Of a stretch of DNA of 64,000 nt, positions 33,401 through 41,188 are shown in pieces. The stretch's first letter is position 1, and the number at the start of each line of letters is the position of its first letter. This DNA is from Chloroflexota bacterium (lineage in GTDB: Bacteria; Chloroflexota; Anaerolineae; 4572-78; J111): positions 186,001 to 250,000 of the forward strand of contig BOKF01000010.1 of the NCBI GenBank assembly GCA_016860845.1, in the 5' to 3' direction. The position numbers and the translations under genes are program-made. The notes under the pieces are model-generated. The model was not told the origin of the DNA and ran no database searches. It was given only the letters and a program-made list of their open reading frames with translations.

Positions 33401-36400
33401 TCGTCGTCGATCGAGTTGCGCGCGTGACCACATTCGAAATCCAGAATGATGGGCTTGCTTCCGTTCTCGATCTCAAACGCACAATTGAAAGCAAAGTATT
33501 GGACGATGCAAAAGCAATTATCAGTCAGACAGTGAACTACTATGACGGCTCGTCATTTGTCGGATTGCCATATCAGCAAATTGGTCGCTATGGCGCGCTT
33601 GTCCGAAGCGAGCAGTTGGTTCTCCCCCTAGACATTCTGCAGCACGTTTACCAGAGCGGGCGACCGCCTTATCTGAATCCAACGGGTGTGAATTGGACGA
33701 ATGACTATCCTGCGGGTTATCGAACCGGCATGGCCAGTCTGGCGGGTTATCTCTACTGCGATGGACTCACCAGGCCAGAGCATACCCAGGGCTATTTTGC
33801 CGTCACCGCCCAGCGGGAATATGATTTTCATCGCTCACTGTATGGCGACGGACAAGGTTTGATCCTCACTCAGCGCGATCCCCTGAATCATGAAACCCAG
33901 ATCGAGTACGAGTACCAACTGTTACCCAACAAGGTAACCGACGCTGTCGGGTTGACGACCACCGCGCAATACCACTATCGCGTCATGCAGCCCAGGTTGG
34001 TGACCGACCCGAACGGTAATACGACCGAATTCTCGTTCACGCCAATTGGTCTTGTGAGTCAAATCTTTGGGCGTGACAAGAGTCGAACAGGCGACCTCAA
34101 CAATCCCAGCACCCGGTTCGAGTATGACTTTCTGGTGTTTGAGCGCGGCCGGCAGGACGGCAAACCGAATCCCCAGCCGATCGAGGCGCGCACCATCCGC
34201 CGCGTTCACCATGATGGCGAAGCAAATGTCCCAGCCAGTGAGCGTAATGAGACGATCGAGGTGCGCGAATACTCCGACGGTTTTGGCCGACTGATCCAAA
34301 CGCGTGCACAAGCCGAAGATGTGATATTCGGCGACTCGCCGTTTGGCGGGGGCGTATTGCCAGTTGATCAGTCTGACCCAGCAACCGCGCAGACTGTCAC
34401 CGGCACCCGCAACGCCAATCGTCAAGACCCCAACATCGTCGTCAGCGGCTGGCAAATTTATGACAACAAGGGCAGCGTGGTCGAGAAATACGAACCGTTT
34501 TTCGACACGGGCTGGGACTTTGCCTCACCCACCAATGCTCAACGCGGTGAGAAGGCAGCGGTGTACTATGACCCGCGCGGCCAAATGATTCGCACGGTCA
34601 ACCCCGACCATTCAGAGCAGCGGGTTATTTATGGGAAGCCGCGCCAGTTGGACAATCCAGACGTCTACGATCCAACTCCGTGGGAGGGGTATACCTACGA
34701 TGTTAATGACAATGCCGGTCGGACTCACGCCGGCGACCCGCGCGCCGCGCTTTGCCAGCATCATTGGAACACGCCGGCGAACATCGTCATTGATGCACTC
34801 GGACGAACGATCGAGACCGTCGAGCGTAATCGTCGCCGCCTGGCGAACGGGTCGTGGTCGGCCATCGAAGAGTATCACACGAAATCAACTTACGACATCC
34901 GTGGCAACGTTTTGACAATTACTGACACGCTGGGGCGGGTCGCTTTCCGGCATGAATACGATCTTGCGAATCGCAACCTTAAAATCTTGAGCATTGACGC
35001 GGGCACTCACCTCTCCGTCTTTGATGCGGCCGGTAATCTGGTCGAGCGTCGCGATAGCAAGAGCGCGCTGGAATTAAGCAGTTACGATGTGCTCAATCGT
35101 CCGATATGCCTATGGGCGCGCGATCAGGCTGGGCAAGGAGTCACCCTGCGCCAGCGCTTGATCTATGGCGATGACTTGAACGGCACTGGCTTGACACGGG
35201 CGCAAACAGCCAACCGGAATCTATTTGGACGGCTTTATCACCATTACGACGAAGCCGGGCTGTTGCAGATGAACCGCTATGACTTCAAAGGCAATCTGGT
35301 GGACAAGTCACGGCGGGTAATTCGGGATACTTCTATCGCCAACAACTGGCGGGCCAATTGGGAGGCGCAGGGCAGCGCGAACGCCCTGGAGCCGACGGGC
35401 CGGGCCTATCAAACCAACTCCAGCTTTGATGCGCTCAATCGCCCCAAGGAAATCATCTATCCCAAAGACGTGAAAGACCATCGGGCAGTATTGAAGCCTA
35501 TTTACAACCGGGCCGGGGCATTGGAGCAGGTGAAACTTGATGGGGCGCCCTACGTGGAACGCATCGCTTATAACGCCAAAGGCCAGCGCGTGCTGATCGC
35601 CTATGGCAACAGGGTCATGACACGCTACGCGTATGACCCGCACACCTTCCGCCTGGCGCGTCTGCGCACCGAGCACTACAAGAGCGCCGGCGTGCAGTAT
35701 CCACCGGCGCCTTTGCAGTCGGCGGCGCAGCGCGAAAAGAGTGTGCTACAAGACTTGGCGTATGAGTACGATCTCACGGGCAACATCATCGCGATCCACG
35801 ACCGCACGCCCCGGTGTGGTCTGCCTTCGACACCTGATCAACTCGATCGAGACTTCATCTACGATCCGCTTTATCGTCTTATGCACGCCACCGGGCGGGA
35901 ATGTGATCTACAGCCTCCCAACCCTCCATGGAAAGATATTCCCAAGTGTACCGACTTGACCCGGACGCGATTCTATGCCGAGACGTATACTTACGACCCC
36001 GCCGGCAATATGGAGCGATTCCAGCACAGCGCCGGCTCTAGGGGCAATTTCACGCGCAGGTTTACGCTTGCTCCCGGCAACAACCGATTGGCAACTATGT
36101 CAATTGGCAACCAGACCTTTGCCTATATCTATGATGACAATGGCAATCTGATCAGCGAGGGTCTAACACGTCATTTCACCTGGAATCATGCCGACCAGAT
36201 GATTGCCTTTACCGATCAAAATGGCCGAGGGCGGTCAGTGGAAGCGCGCTACCTGTACGACGCCGGCGGCATGCGGGTAAAAAAGTGGGTACGCACCAAC
36301 GGCACAGGCGCTGGCGAGAGCACGACCACCATTGACGGCATTCTCGAGCACCATCGCTGGGGCAGCCGGCCTGACCAACAGAATAATACGCTGCACATTA

Positions 36401-37674
36401 TGGACGATCAGAGCCGTATTGCGCTGGTGCGCGTGGGCGATCCGGCGCTCGGCGACGGCGCCCCCGACAAACCGGTTAAATACCACCTGGGCGACCACCT
36501 GGGCAGCAGCAGCGTGGTGGTTGGCGGCGCGAATGCGCAAGCCAATGCCTTCATTAACCGCGAAGAATACTACCCCTACGGCGAGACCAGCTTTGGCAGT
36601 TTTGGCAAGAAGCGCTACCGCTTTACCGGCAAGGAGCGGGATGAGGAGAGCGGGCTGTATTATCACGGGGCGAGGTATTACGTGCCGTGGCTGGCACGGT
36701 GGGTGAGTTGCGATCCGATGGGATTTGGCGAGCATCTACATCAGTATTTGTACGCCCTGAATCAGCCAATTACCAGAATTGATAGCACTGGTTATACTAG
36801 CAGCACCCCCCCATCATCTGGAGGTCAGAACACTGCGAACTCCGTAAAGGTACATAATACTGTAGGTACTAACCTGGAGCTGGAATGGAGGAATTATTTC
36901 GAATCGATGCCAGAGGTAGAAAAGGTGATAGAACATACCAGGCTGAAGGATCCTGTTACAAAGAAGGGTATCGGTTCAGGCAAAGGTACTGGCCCGAAGG
37001 ACCTAGCTGTGATATGGAAAGATACACAAGAAGCAACAATCATTGAAGTCAGTACAGAGGCGGAACACGCAAAAGCTGATACCCATTCAACTAGTAGAAA
37101 GGCATATCAAAGAGGGCACACTCAAGAGACTCTGGCACGAAAAGGCGGTGCTGTAGTGGGCAACGAGAATCAAGGCTATTACAAAGCTACCGCCAGTTGG
37201 TCCGCTATTGGCAGCCCGGACCCTAATAAGGTCTATGAGATACCAGGACGTCCGAAAGCTACATTAAACTCACGGATTTCAATCGCTCCACAAACTTCTC
37301 CTTCAGCGCCTGCGAGATCTTCTAAGCCAGTTCAGACGAAGGCTGGTGCGGGCGGAGTAAGGGGTGCATGTGGGATGCGCACCGTTTTTACATCGGCTGC
37401 TTCGGAGGTTGGGGCAGCTGCTAAGTGGGGTGTGGGAGCTGGAGGTTTGTATTTCTCAGTTGTCAAGGGAGAAAGTCCCCATTACTATGAAAGTGCTTAT
37501 CCAGTAATGGAGCAAGATTCAACCCTATGGTTACTCAACTGGGTAATTGGTCGGCACATAGAAATGCCAAAACCCCCGAATATTGGAGGAGAAGAGGTAC
37601 CTTACTTTAGATGGTACAAGGAACAAGACTTGCAGGTTTGTCTCCCAATGTGTGGTTGGAGAGAGTGGCCTTAA
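30445..37674 (+). CDS. Fused TcB-TcC toxin-complex protein (SpvB / VCBS propeller / RHS) with C-terminal effector
   Basis: A 2409-residue protein. Residues about 10-330 are SpvB-like (FTPDLHTGTGNFTVPIALP, GPFGLGWSLSIPG). Residues about 350-700 hold VCBS-type propeller motifs (DLHGNGLPDIFEM, DANGDGRMDLMV, DLDGDGVTDAI, DVDGDGLADIVYVG), followed by a TcB middle region. RHS repeats run from about 1150 to 2050, and the RHS core ends at about 2057-2112 (FTGKERDEESGLYYHGARYY, CDPMGFGEHLHQYLYALNQP). Residues 2113-2409 are the variable effector. In Photorhabdus-type toxins TcB and TcC are usually separate chains forming a cocoon around the effector; here they are one chain. It has a good ribosome-binding site (CAGGAGG), a TcA gene lies downstream, and the 3' end is AT-richer than the rest. 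Confidence 0.87.
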   Translation: MPDVITLPKGGGAMQGIGEKFTPDLHTGTGNFTVPIALPPGRNGFQPQLNLVYSTGNGNGPFGLGWSLSIPGVSRKTSQGVPQYHDYDPSEMPGVFILSGAEDLVPVGEPTPGVTRYRPRTEGLFAQIYHHHDAEGDYWQVRSKDGLVSLYGTKGKAGADPATIADPDPSKNGRVFAWKLTQTSDPFGNLIVYDYGERDQGNQNGRLWDQPLLSRIRYVDYDDTPQFLVSVTFAYEERTDTFSDYRAGFEIRWSKRCSAITIKTHADQERTVRQYRFEYEYDSWNGISLLKRVHLIGYDDDGNAYDAEEGDASTHKRQLPPLEFGYTRFAPQERKFQAVQGTDLPASSLANPNLELVDLHGNGLPDIFEMEGAVRYWRNLGGGRFDLPRPMREAPPHALSDPGVQMIDANGDGRMDLMVTNGALAGYYPLTYNASWDRRSFQKYKSPPGFNLEDPEVRLIDLDGDGVTDAIRSGTSLECVYNDPYAGWSSIVPAHRKSLDVFPNINFSDPRVKWGDMTGDNLQDIVLVYDGNVEYWPNLGHGQWGKRIDMQNSPKFRDYGYTFGYDPRRILLGDVDGDGLADIVYVGNRQVTLWINQSGNRWSDPIVIQGTPPMTNRDAVRLLDLLGAGVSGVLWSADANSNGRPHMYFLDFTGGVKPYVMNEMDNHMGATTRVQYAPSTRFYLEDAKKPATRWKTPLPFPVQVVERVEVIDAISRGKLTTEYRYHHGYWDGAEREFRGFGMVEQLDTEMFERYNATGLHGDEVEFAHLDDDPAGAPSRKQFFSQPTLTRTWFHQGPVGEEFGDWQELDRSAEYWQGDPGLLDHTGQVNRFLAGYLDSPKSRRIKRDALRALRGSVLRSELYALDRFENQDKVGPEDRPYTVTEYAYDLTEILPPAAGKEDRLHIFFPHAIAQRTTQWERGSEPMTQFGFTSDYDSYGQPHSQISIAVPRGRDPMQTIAASAPASQPYLATHTVSDYAQRDDKTIFVVDRVARVTTFEIQNDGLASVLDLKRTIESKVLDDAKAIISQTVNYYDGSSFVGLPYQQIGRYGALVRSEQLVLPLDILQHVYQSGRPPYLNPTGVNWTNDYPAGYRTGMASLAGYLYCDGLTRPEHTQGYFAVTAQREYDFHRSLYGDGQGLILTQRDPLNHETQIEYEYQLLPNKVTDAVGLTTTAQYHYRVMQPRLVTDPNGNTTEFSFTPIGLVSQIFGRDKSRTGDLNNPSTRFEYDFLVFERGRQDGKPNPQPIEARTIRRVHHDGEANVPASERNETIEVREYSDGFGRLIQTRAQAEDVIFGDSPFGGGVLPVDQSDPATAQTVTGTRNANRQDPNIVVSGWQIYDNKGSVVEKYEPFFDTGWDFASPTNAQRGEKAAVYYDPRGQMIRTVNPDHSEQRVIYGKPRQLDNPDVYDPTPWEGYTYDVNDNAGRTHAGDPRAALCQHHWNTPANIVIDALGRTIETVERNRRRLANGSWSAIEEYHTKSTYDIRGNVLTITDTLGRVAFRHEYDLANRNLKILSIDAGTHLSVFDAAGNLVERRDSKSALELSSYDVLNRPICLWARDQAGQGVTLRQRLIYGDDLNGTGLTRAQTANRNLFGRLYHHYDEAGLLQMNRYDFKGNLVDKSRRVIRDTSIANNWRANWEAQGSANALEPTGRAYQTNSSFDALNRPKEIIYPKDVKDHRAVLKPIYNRAGALEQVKLDGAPYVERIAYNAKGQRVLIAYGNRVMTRYAYDPHTFRLARLRTEHYKSAGVQYPPAPLQSAAQREKSVLQDLAYEYDLTGNIIAIHDRTPRCGLPSTPDQLDRDFIYDPLYRLMHATGRECDLQPPNPPWKDIPKCTDLTRTRFYAETYTYDPAGNMERFQHSAGSRGNFTRRFTLAPGNNRLATMSIGNQTFAYIYDDNGNLISEGLTRHFTWNHADQMIAFTDQNGRGRSVEARYLYDAGGMRVKKWVRTNGTGAGESTTTIDGILEHHRWGSRPDQQNNTLHIMDDQSRIALVRVGDPALGDGAPDKPVKYHLGDHLGSSSVVVGGANAQANAFINREEYYPYGETSFGSFGKKRYRFTGKERDEESGLYYHGARYYVPWLARWVSCDPMGFGEHLHQYLYALNQPITRIDSTGYTSSTPPSSGGQNTANSVKVHNTVGTNLELEWRNYFESMPEVEKVIEHTRLKDPVTKKGIGSGKGTGPKDLAVIWKDTQEATIIEVSTEAEHAKADTHSTSRKAYQRGHTQETLARKGGAVVGNENQGYYKATASWSAIGSPDPNKVYEIPGRPKATLNSRISIAPQTSPSAPARSSKPVQTKAGAGGVRGACGMRTVFTSAASEVGAAAKWGVGAGGLYFSVVKGESPHYYESAYPVMEQDSTLWLLNWVIGRHIEMPKPPNIGGEEVPYFRWYKEQDLQVCLPMCGWREWP

Positions 37675-37865
37675 CCAATCTTGTCGCGTTAGCAACCCAT
37701 GGTGTAAGTTCGATGTGGTTACTACACCCCACTTGGTACAGAAAACATTCAACTTTCGTGCACCGATTACCTGTTGTCAGTGGCAGGAAAGCTACCCGCG
37801 TTTCGCTTCACGTATGTGAAGCCCTGAAGAGCGAGAGACTCAAGTTCGAAACCAGAACGACCGCT
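37675..37865 (+). other. Gap after the TcB-TcC gene, no gene recognised
   Basis: The first half of the roughly 530-base space between the toxin gene and the intron. It is open in one frame that overlaps the toxin 3' end but has no start, ribosome-binding site or recognisable protein pattern. No repeat was seen. Confidence 0.4.
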
Positions 37866-38012
37866 ATGTATAGACCGAGCCTGGACGAGCAGCAGGCGCT
37901 GAGCAATTACGTTGCTCGTATGGAGGCGCTCGTTAAGGATGAGGTCACCTATTGGCGGGCGCAATTACAGAAAGCAGCTAGCCCACGCGAGACTGTTGAA
38001 CGGGAGGAATAA
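37866..38012 (+). CDS. Possible small protein (48 aa) after the TcB-TcC gene
   Basis: A short frame from ATG 37866 encodes MYRPSLDEQQALSNYVARME followed by an amphipathic, charged helix (TYWRAQLQKAAS). Composition looks protein-like, but there is no clear ribosome-binding site and the frame is open further upstream, so it may be the tail of a degraded gene. No function can be given. Confidence 0.25.
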   Translation: MYRPSLDEQQALSNYVARMEALVKDEVTYWRAQLQKAASPRETVEREE

Positions 38013-38067
38013 CCATGACAATCATTGCGGGCCGATCCTCCACGGCATGTTCAAAGTCAGTAGAAAA

Positions 38068-38176
38068 GCATCCCGAGTAGCCGGAGCTGAGCGGAGGCGT
38101 ATCGAGGGGTGCGGCCAACGGATGGAATCGGGGCGAACCCGCACCCCTCGATACGGCTATCGCCTACTCGGGATGC
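38068..38176. repeat. 109-base interrupted inverted repeat before the intron
   Basis: The outer arms gcatcccgagtag and ctactcgggatgc, and the inner arms cgtatcgaggggtgcgg and ccgcacccctcgatacg, are complementary around a loop of about 25 bases. The result would be a very stable RNA hairpin about 30 bases upstream of the intron 5' end. The cctcgatacg...tactcggg pattern resembles dispersed repeats I associate with Chloroflexota genomes. Confidence 0.7.
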
Positions 38177-38204
38177 TAGTCACACTTTTGTCAAGCGACT
38201 TTGA

Positions 38205-40531
38205 GTGCGATTCGTTCGCTCGAAACCAGCCAAAAGGTTGGGAGATGAGCGGCAGGGTAACGCCCTGACAACTGATTATCCGACGTTGGGTGCAATCCCC
38301 AACCCTTCGTGAACAAGGAACAGCCTCATCCCCACGGTGGCGACTGGTCCTCAAAACCGTGAAGCGGGATGAAATGCGGGTCCGCTCAGAGTCCACCTGA
38401 GCCATCCCCGCTAGCAAGTGTCTATGGGTAGGTATACGAACAAGCGTTTGAACCATCGTAAGCTTGAACAAGCCAAGGTGGACTGGGCTTGACCAAAACG
38501 GTAAAGGCTAGGGCCTGGCAATTCAAAGGTGACCAGGGTTCACCCCCAATAAACCCGGTGGATAGCTTGACCCTAAGGACACGTCAAACGGATAATCGGA
38601 ACGAAGTAACCCCCTGATGGCTCTCAGGCAACCTGAGTAGGGGCCACCCAAAAGCCCTCAAGGGGTAGGATTCCCCAAGAAGCCAAAGCCCTGGGTAATG
38701 CCAGGGATAAGCTGACGTGGGGACAATGGGTTGGATGGTAAAGATGTCAGTAGGAGTACAAACGTTATGGACACGGTCTCTCAACCGATGTATAAATGGC
38801 AAGAGTTGCCCTGGACGAAAATTGAACGGGCAGTCTTCAAGCTCCAAAAGCGTATTTACCGAGCTTCACAGCGTGGCGACACGCCAACAGTCCACAACCT
38901 CCAACGGTTACTGAGCAAATCGTGGGCAGCCCGCTGCCTGGCGGTTAGACGGATAACCCAGGACAATCAGGGTAAAAGGACGGCGGGTATAGATGGCCTC
39001 AAGTCCCTCTCTCCAGAACAACGTCTGGCTTTAGTGGATCAACTTAGCCTACCTCAAAAAGCCCAGCCTTTACGCCGCATCTGGATTGATAAACCCGGTA
39101 GCTCTGAAAAACGCCCCCTCTCCATTCCCTGTCTCAAGGACAGAGCTGAACAAGCCTTACTCAAACTGTCCTTGGAACCTGAATGGGAAGCCCGTTTCGA
39201 GAAAAATAGCTATGGCTTTAGACCAGGCCGCAGCACCCACGATGCGATTGAAGCCATCTTCCTGACCATCAAAACCAAAGCCAAGTATGTGCTCGACGCC
39301 GATATTGCCAAATGTTTCGACCGGATAAATCACAAAGCCCTCTTAACCAAACTCCAGACCTTTCCCACCTTCCGCCGAACGGTCAAAGCCTGGCTAAAAG
39401 CGGGGGTTGTTGATACCGGAGAATTGTTTCCGACGACAGCCGGCGTACCCCAGGGCGGGGTCATCTCCCCGTTGTTGATGAACATAGCTTTGCACGGCTT
39501 AGAAACCGCTATCACGACTACTTACCCCAACACAACTCTCATTCGTTATGCCGATGACCTGGTCGCCCTTCATCCTGACCTGGTAACTATTGAGCAAGTC
39601 CAGCAAGCCATCTCCGACTGGTTGGCAGCAATGGACCTGGAACTGAAACCCAGTAAAACCCGTATTACCCATACGCTCAACAGTTATCAGGGCAATCTTG
39701 GCTTCGACTTTCTAGGCTTCAATGTGCGGCAATACCGAACCGGAAAAACCCATTCAGGCAAAACCAGCGGTCGCAAACCGCAGCTACTTGGCTTCAAAAC
39801 GATCATCAAACCAAGCCAGGAGGCTCAACGTCGGCATTACCATAGCCTCAAGACCACCATTAACGCCTACCGAACTGCTCCTCAAGAGGGCCTAATCAAA
39901 CAACTCAATCCCCTTATCCGAGGCTGGACCGCTTACCACGCCACCGTTTGTTCCAAAAAGACCTTTAGCAAACTGGCTAACCAAACCTTCAATAAACTCT
40001 ATCGCTGGGCGCGCCGCCGACATCCCGGCCAATCTTGGAATTACATCAAACACAAGTACTGGCGGCTGGAACGGGGACGGTGGGACTTCGCCCCAGCGGA
40101 AGGAACCTCACTTTACCGCCATGACCAAACCCCTATCAAACGACACCTCAAAGTCAGAGGAACCAAAAGCCCCTACGATGGGGACTGGGTTTACTGGGCT
40201 AAAAGGAACCGTGAGCAACCTGGTCTATCTAAACGAACAGCGACCCTACTCCAACGACAAGCGGGTAAATGTGCTCGTTGTGGACTATATCTTAAAGCCG
40301 ATGACTCAGTCGAAGTTGACCACATCATTCCCAAATCCCAAGGAGGTAACGATAGTTATGCTAACTGGCAACTCCTCCACACCCATTGTCATCATCACAA
40401 GACCAGTCAAGAAAATCGGACAAAAAGTACTGCTGACAACAGCCAACCCATTGAGGAGCGGTGTGAACCGAAAGGCTCACGCACCGTTCTGAAGCAGCAG
40501 CGGGGTGGGTGACCGCCCCGTTGACTGTAAC
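38205..40531 (+). mobile_element. Group II intron
   Basis: The likely 5' end is GTGCG at 38205 (GTGCGATTCGTTCGCTCGAA, then a structured domain I with AACCAGCCAAAAGGTTGGG). Domain V is recognisable at about 40454-40490 (GAGCGGTGTGAACCGAAAGG, then CTCACGCACCGTTC). Domain VI follows with a bulged A in the TTGACTG strand, and the 3' end is AC at 40530-40531. It encodes a reverse transcriptase/HNH protein. It lies between the TcB-TcC and TcA genes, outside coding sequence, downstream of a strong hairpin. The 5' end is less certain than the 3' end. Confidence 0.82.
38767..40512 (+). CDS. Group II intron reverse transcriptase/maturase with HNH endonuclease
   Basis: The 581-residue LtrA-type protein has RT motifs (RRIWIDKPGSSEKRPLSIP, FRPGRSTHDAIEAI, YVLDADIAKCFDRI, GVPQGGVISPLLMNIALHG, IRYADDLVAL with the catalytic YADD), a maturase domain (LNPLIRGWTAYHA, LYRWARRRHP) and a C-terminal HNH nuclease (CARCGLYLKADDSVEVDHII, then NWQLLHTHCHHHK). 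It should splice and mobilise the intron. The start at 38767 has AGGAG upstream; a start 12 codons earlier has none. The last codons run through domain V into domain VI, so the same bases encode protein and the catalytic RNA core. Confidence 0.92.
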   Translation: MDTVSQPMYKWQELPWTKIERAVFKLQKRIYRASQRGDTPTVHNLQRLLSKSWAARCLAVRRITQDNQGKRTAGIDGLKSLSPEQRLALVDQLSLPQKAQPLRRIWIDKPGSSEKRPLSIPCLKDRAEQALLKLSLEPEWEARFEKNSYGFRPGRSTHDAIEAIFLTIKTKAKYVLDADIAKCFDRINHKALLTKLQTFPTFRRTVKAWLKAGVVDTGELFPTTAGVPQGGVISPLLMNIALHGLETAITTTYPNTTLIRYADDLVALHPDLVTIEQVQQAISDWLAAMDLELKPSKTRITHTLNSYQGNLGFDFLGFNVRQYRTGKTHSGKTSGRKPQLLGFKTIIKPSQEAQRRHYHSLKTTINAYRTAPQEGLIKQLNPLIRGWTAYHATVCSKKTFSKLANQTFNKLYRWARRRHPGQSWNYIKHKYWRLERGRWDFAPAEGTSLYRHDQTPIKRHLKVRGTKSPYDGDWVYWAKRNREQPGLSKRTATLLQRQAGKCARCGLYLKADDSVEVDHIIPKSQGGNDSYANWQLLHTHCHHHKTSQENRTKSTADNSQPIEERCEPKGSRTVLKQQRGG

Positions 40532-40590
40532 ACATGCCCTGGCCGATCCTCATTGCAACCTGCCTTTCGAATTCAGCATGGAGGCGCCGC

Positions 40591-41130
40591 ATGAAATCAG
40601 AGCCAAAGAGTCCTGAGGTGCTTGAACAAGAGGCACGGGTCCATCGTCACTACCAGACGTCAATCTTGCCCGTCTTCAGAGAGGCCACGTCGGCGCCGCC
40701 CCGGCAGGATGTGCTGCTGGCCCTGTATGGCGAAGTCTGCGGCAGTTGGCGCATGCTGACGGATGTGCGCTTCAAGCTGCTCGGTTTTGTGCCAACCGTG
40801 TCGGTGGTGATCTTGATCGGCCTGCTCTCCAGGGATGACCCTGGCAAGGGTCTGACGCCCACGATGCGCATGGCGGTCAGCGTCTTTGGCCTGCTGATCA
40901 CGCTCGCCCTGTACATTTACGAGAGGCGAAATTCAGAGCTTTATGACGATCTGGTCAGCCGCGGGCGCAGGATCGAGAAAGAGCTGGGCATCGACACCGG
41001 ACAGTTTCTGGGCAGGAAAGACTCGAAATCCAGGCTGATCAAGCATGATGTGGCGATCAACCTGATCTATGGCACAGCGTTCGCCGGCTGGCTGTTTGCA
41101 CTGGCGGCGATCGGGCTGGGCTGGATTTGA
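40591..41130 (+). CDS. Small membrane protein between the Tc genes
   Basis: The 179-residue protein has three hydrophobic helices: about 66-84 (LLGFVPTVSVVILIGLL), 94-113 (MRMAVSVFGLLITLALYIYE) and 150-178 (LIYGTAFAGWLFALAAIGLGW). The N-terminal 60 residues are soluble and charged. The start at 40591 follows GGAGG; a longer reading would begin inside the intron exon junction. It precedes the TcA gene by 58 bases, so the two are probably cotranscribed. I do not recognise the family. A role in toxin assembly or release is only a positional guess. Confidence 0.65.
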   Translation: MKSEPKSPEVLEQEARVHRHYQTSILPVFREATSAPPRQDVLLALYGEVCGSWRMLTDVRFKLLGFVPTVSVVILIGLLSRDDPGKGLTPTMRMAVSVFGLLITLALYIYERRNSELYDDLVSRGRRIEKELGIDTGQFLGRKDSKSRLIKHDVAINLIYGTAFAGWLFALAAIGLGWI

Positions 41131-41188
41131 TCACCTGTCGGCGGAAGAGATCTACAGGTTTCTCAGCCAATCACCGAGGAGGAAAGTT

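Noticed and set aside
38014..38082. Short frame after the 48-aa gene, ending at the hairpin
   Set aside because: Only 23 codons, ends in the inverted repeat, and shows no protein pattern.
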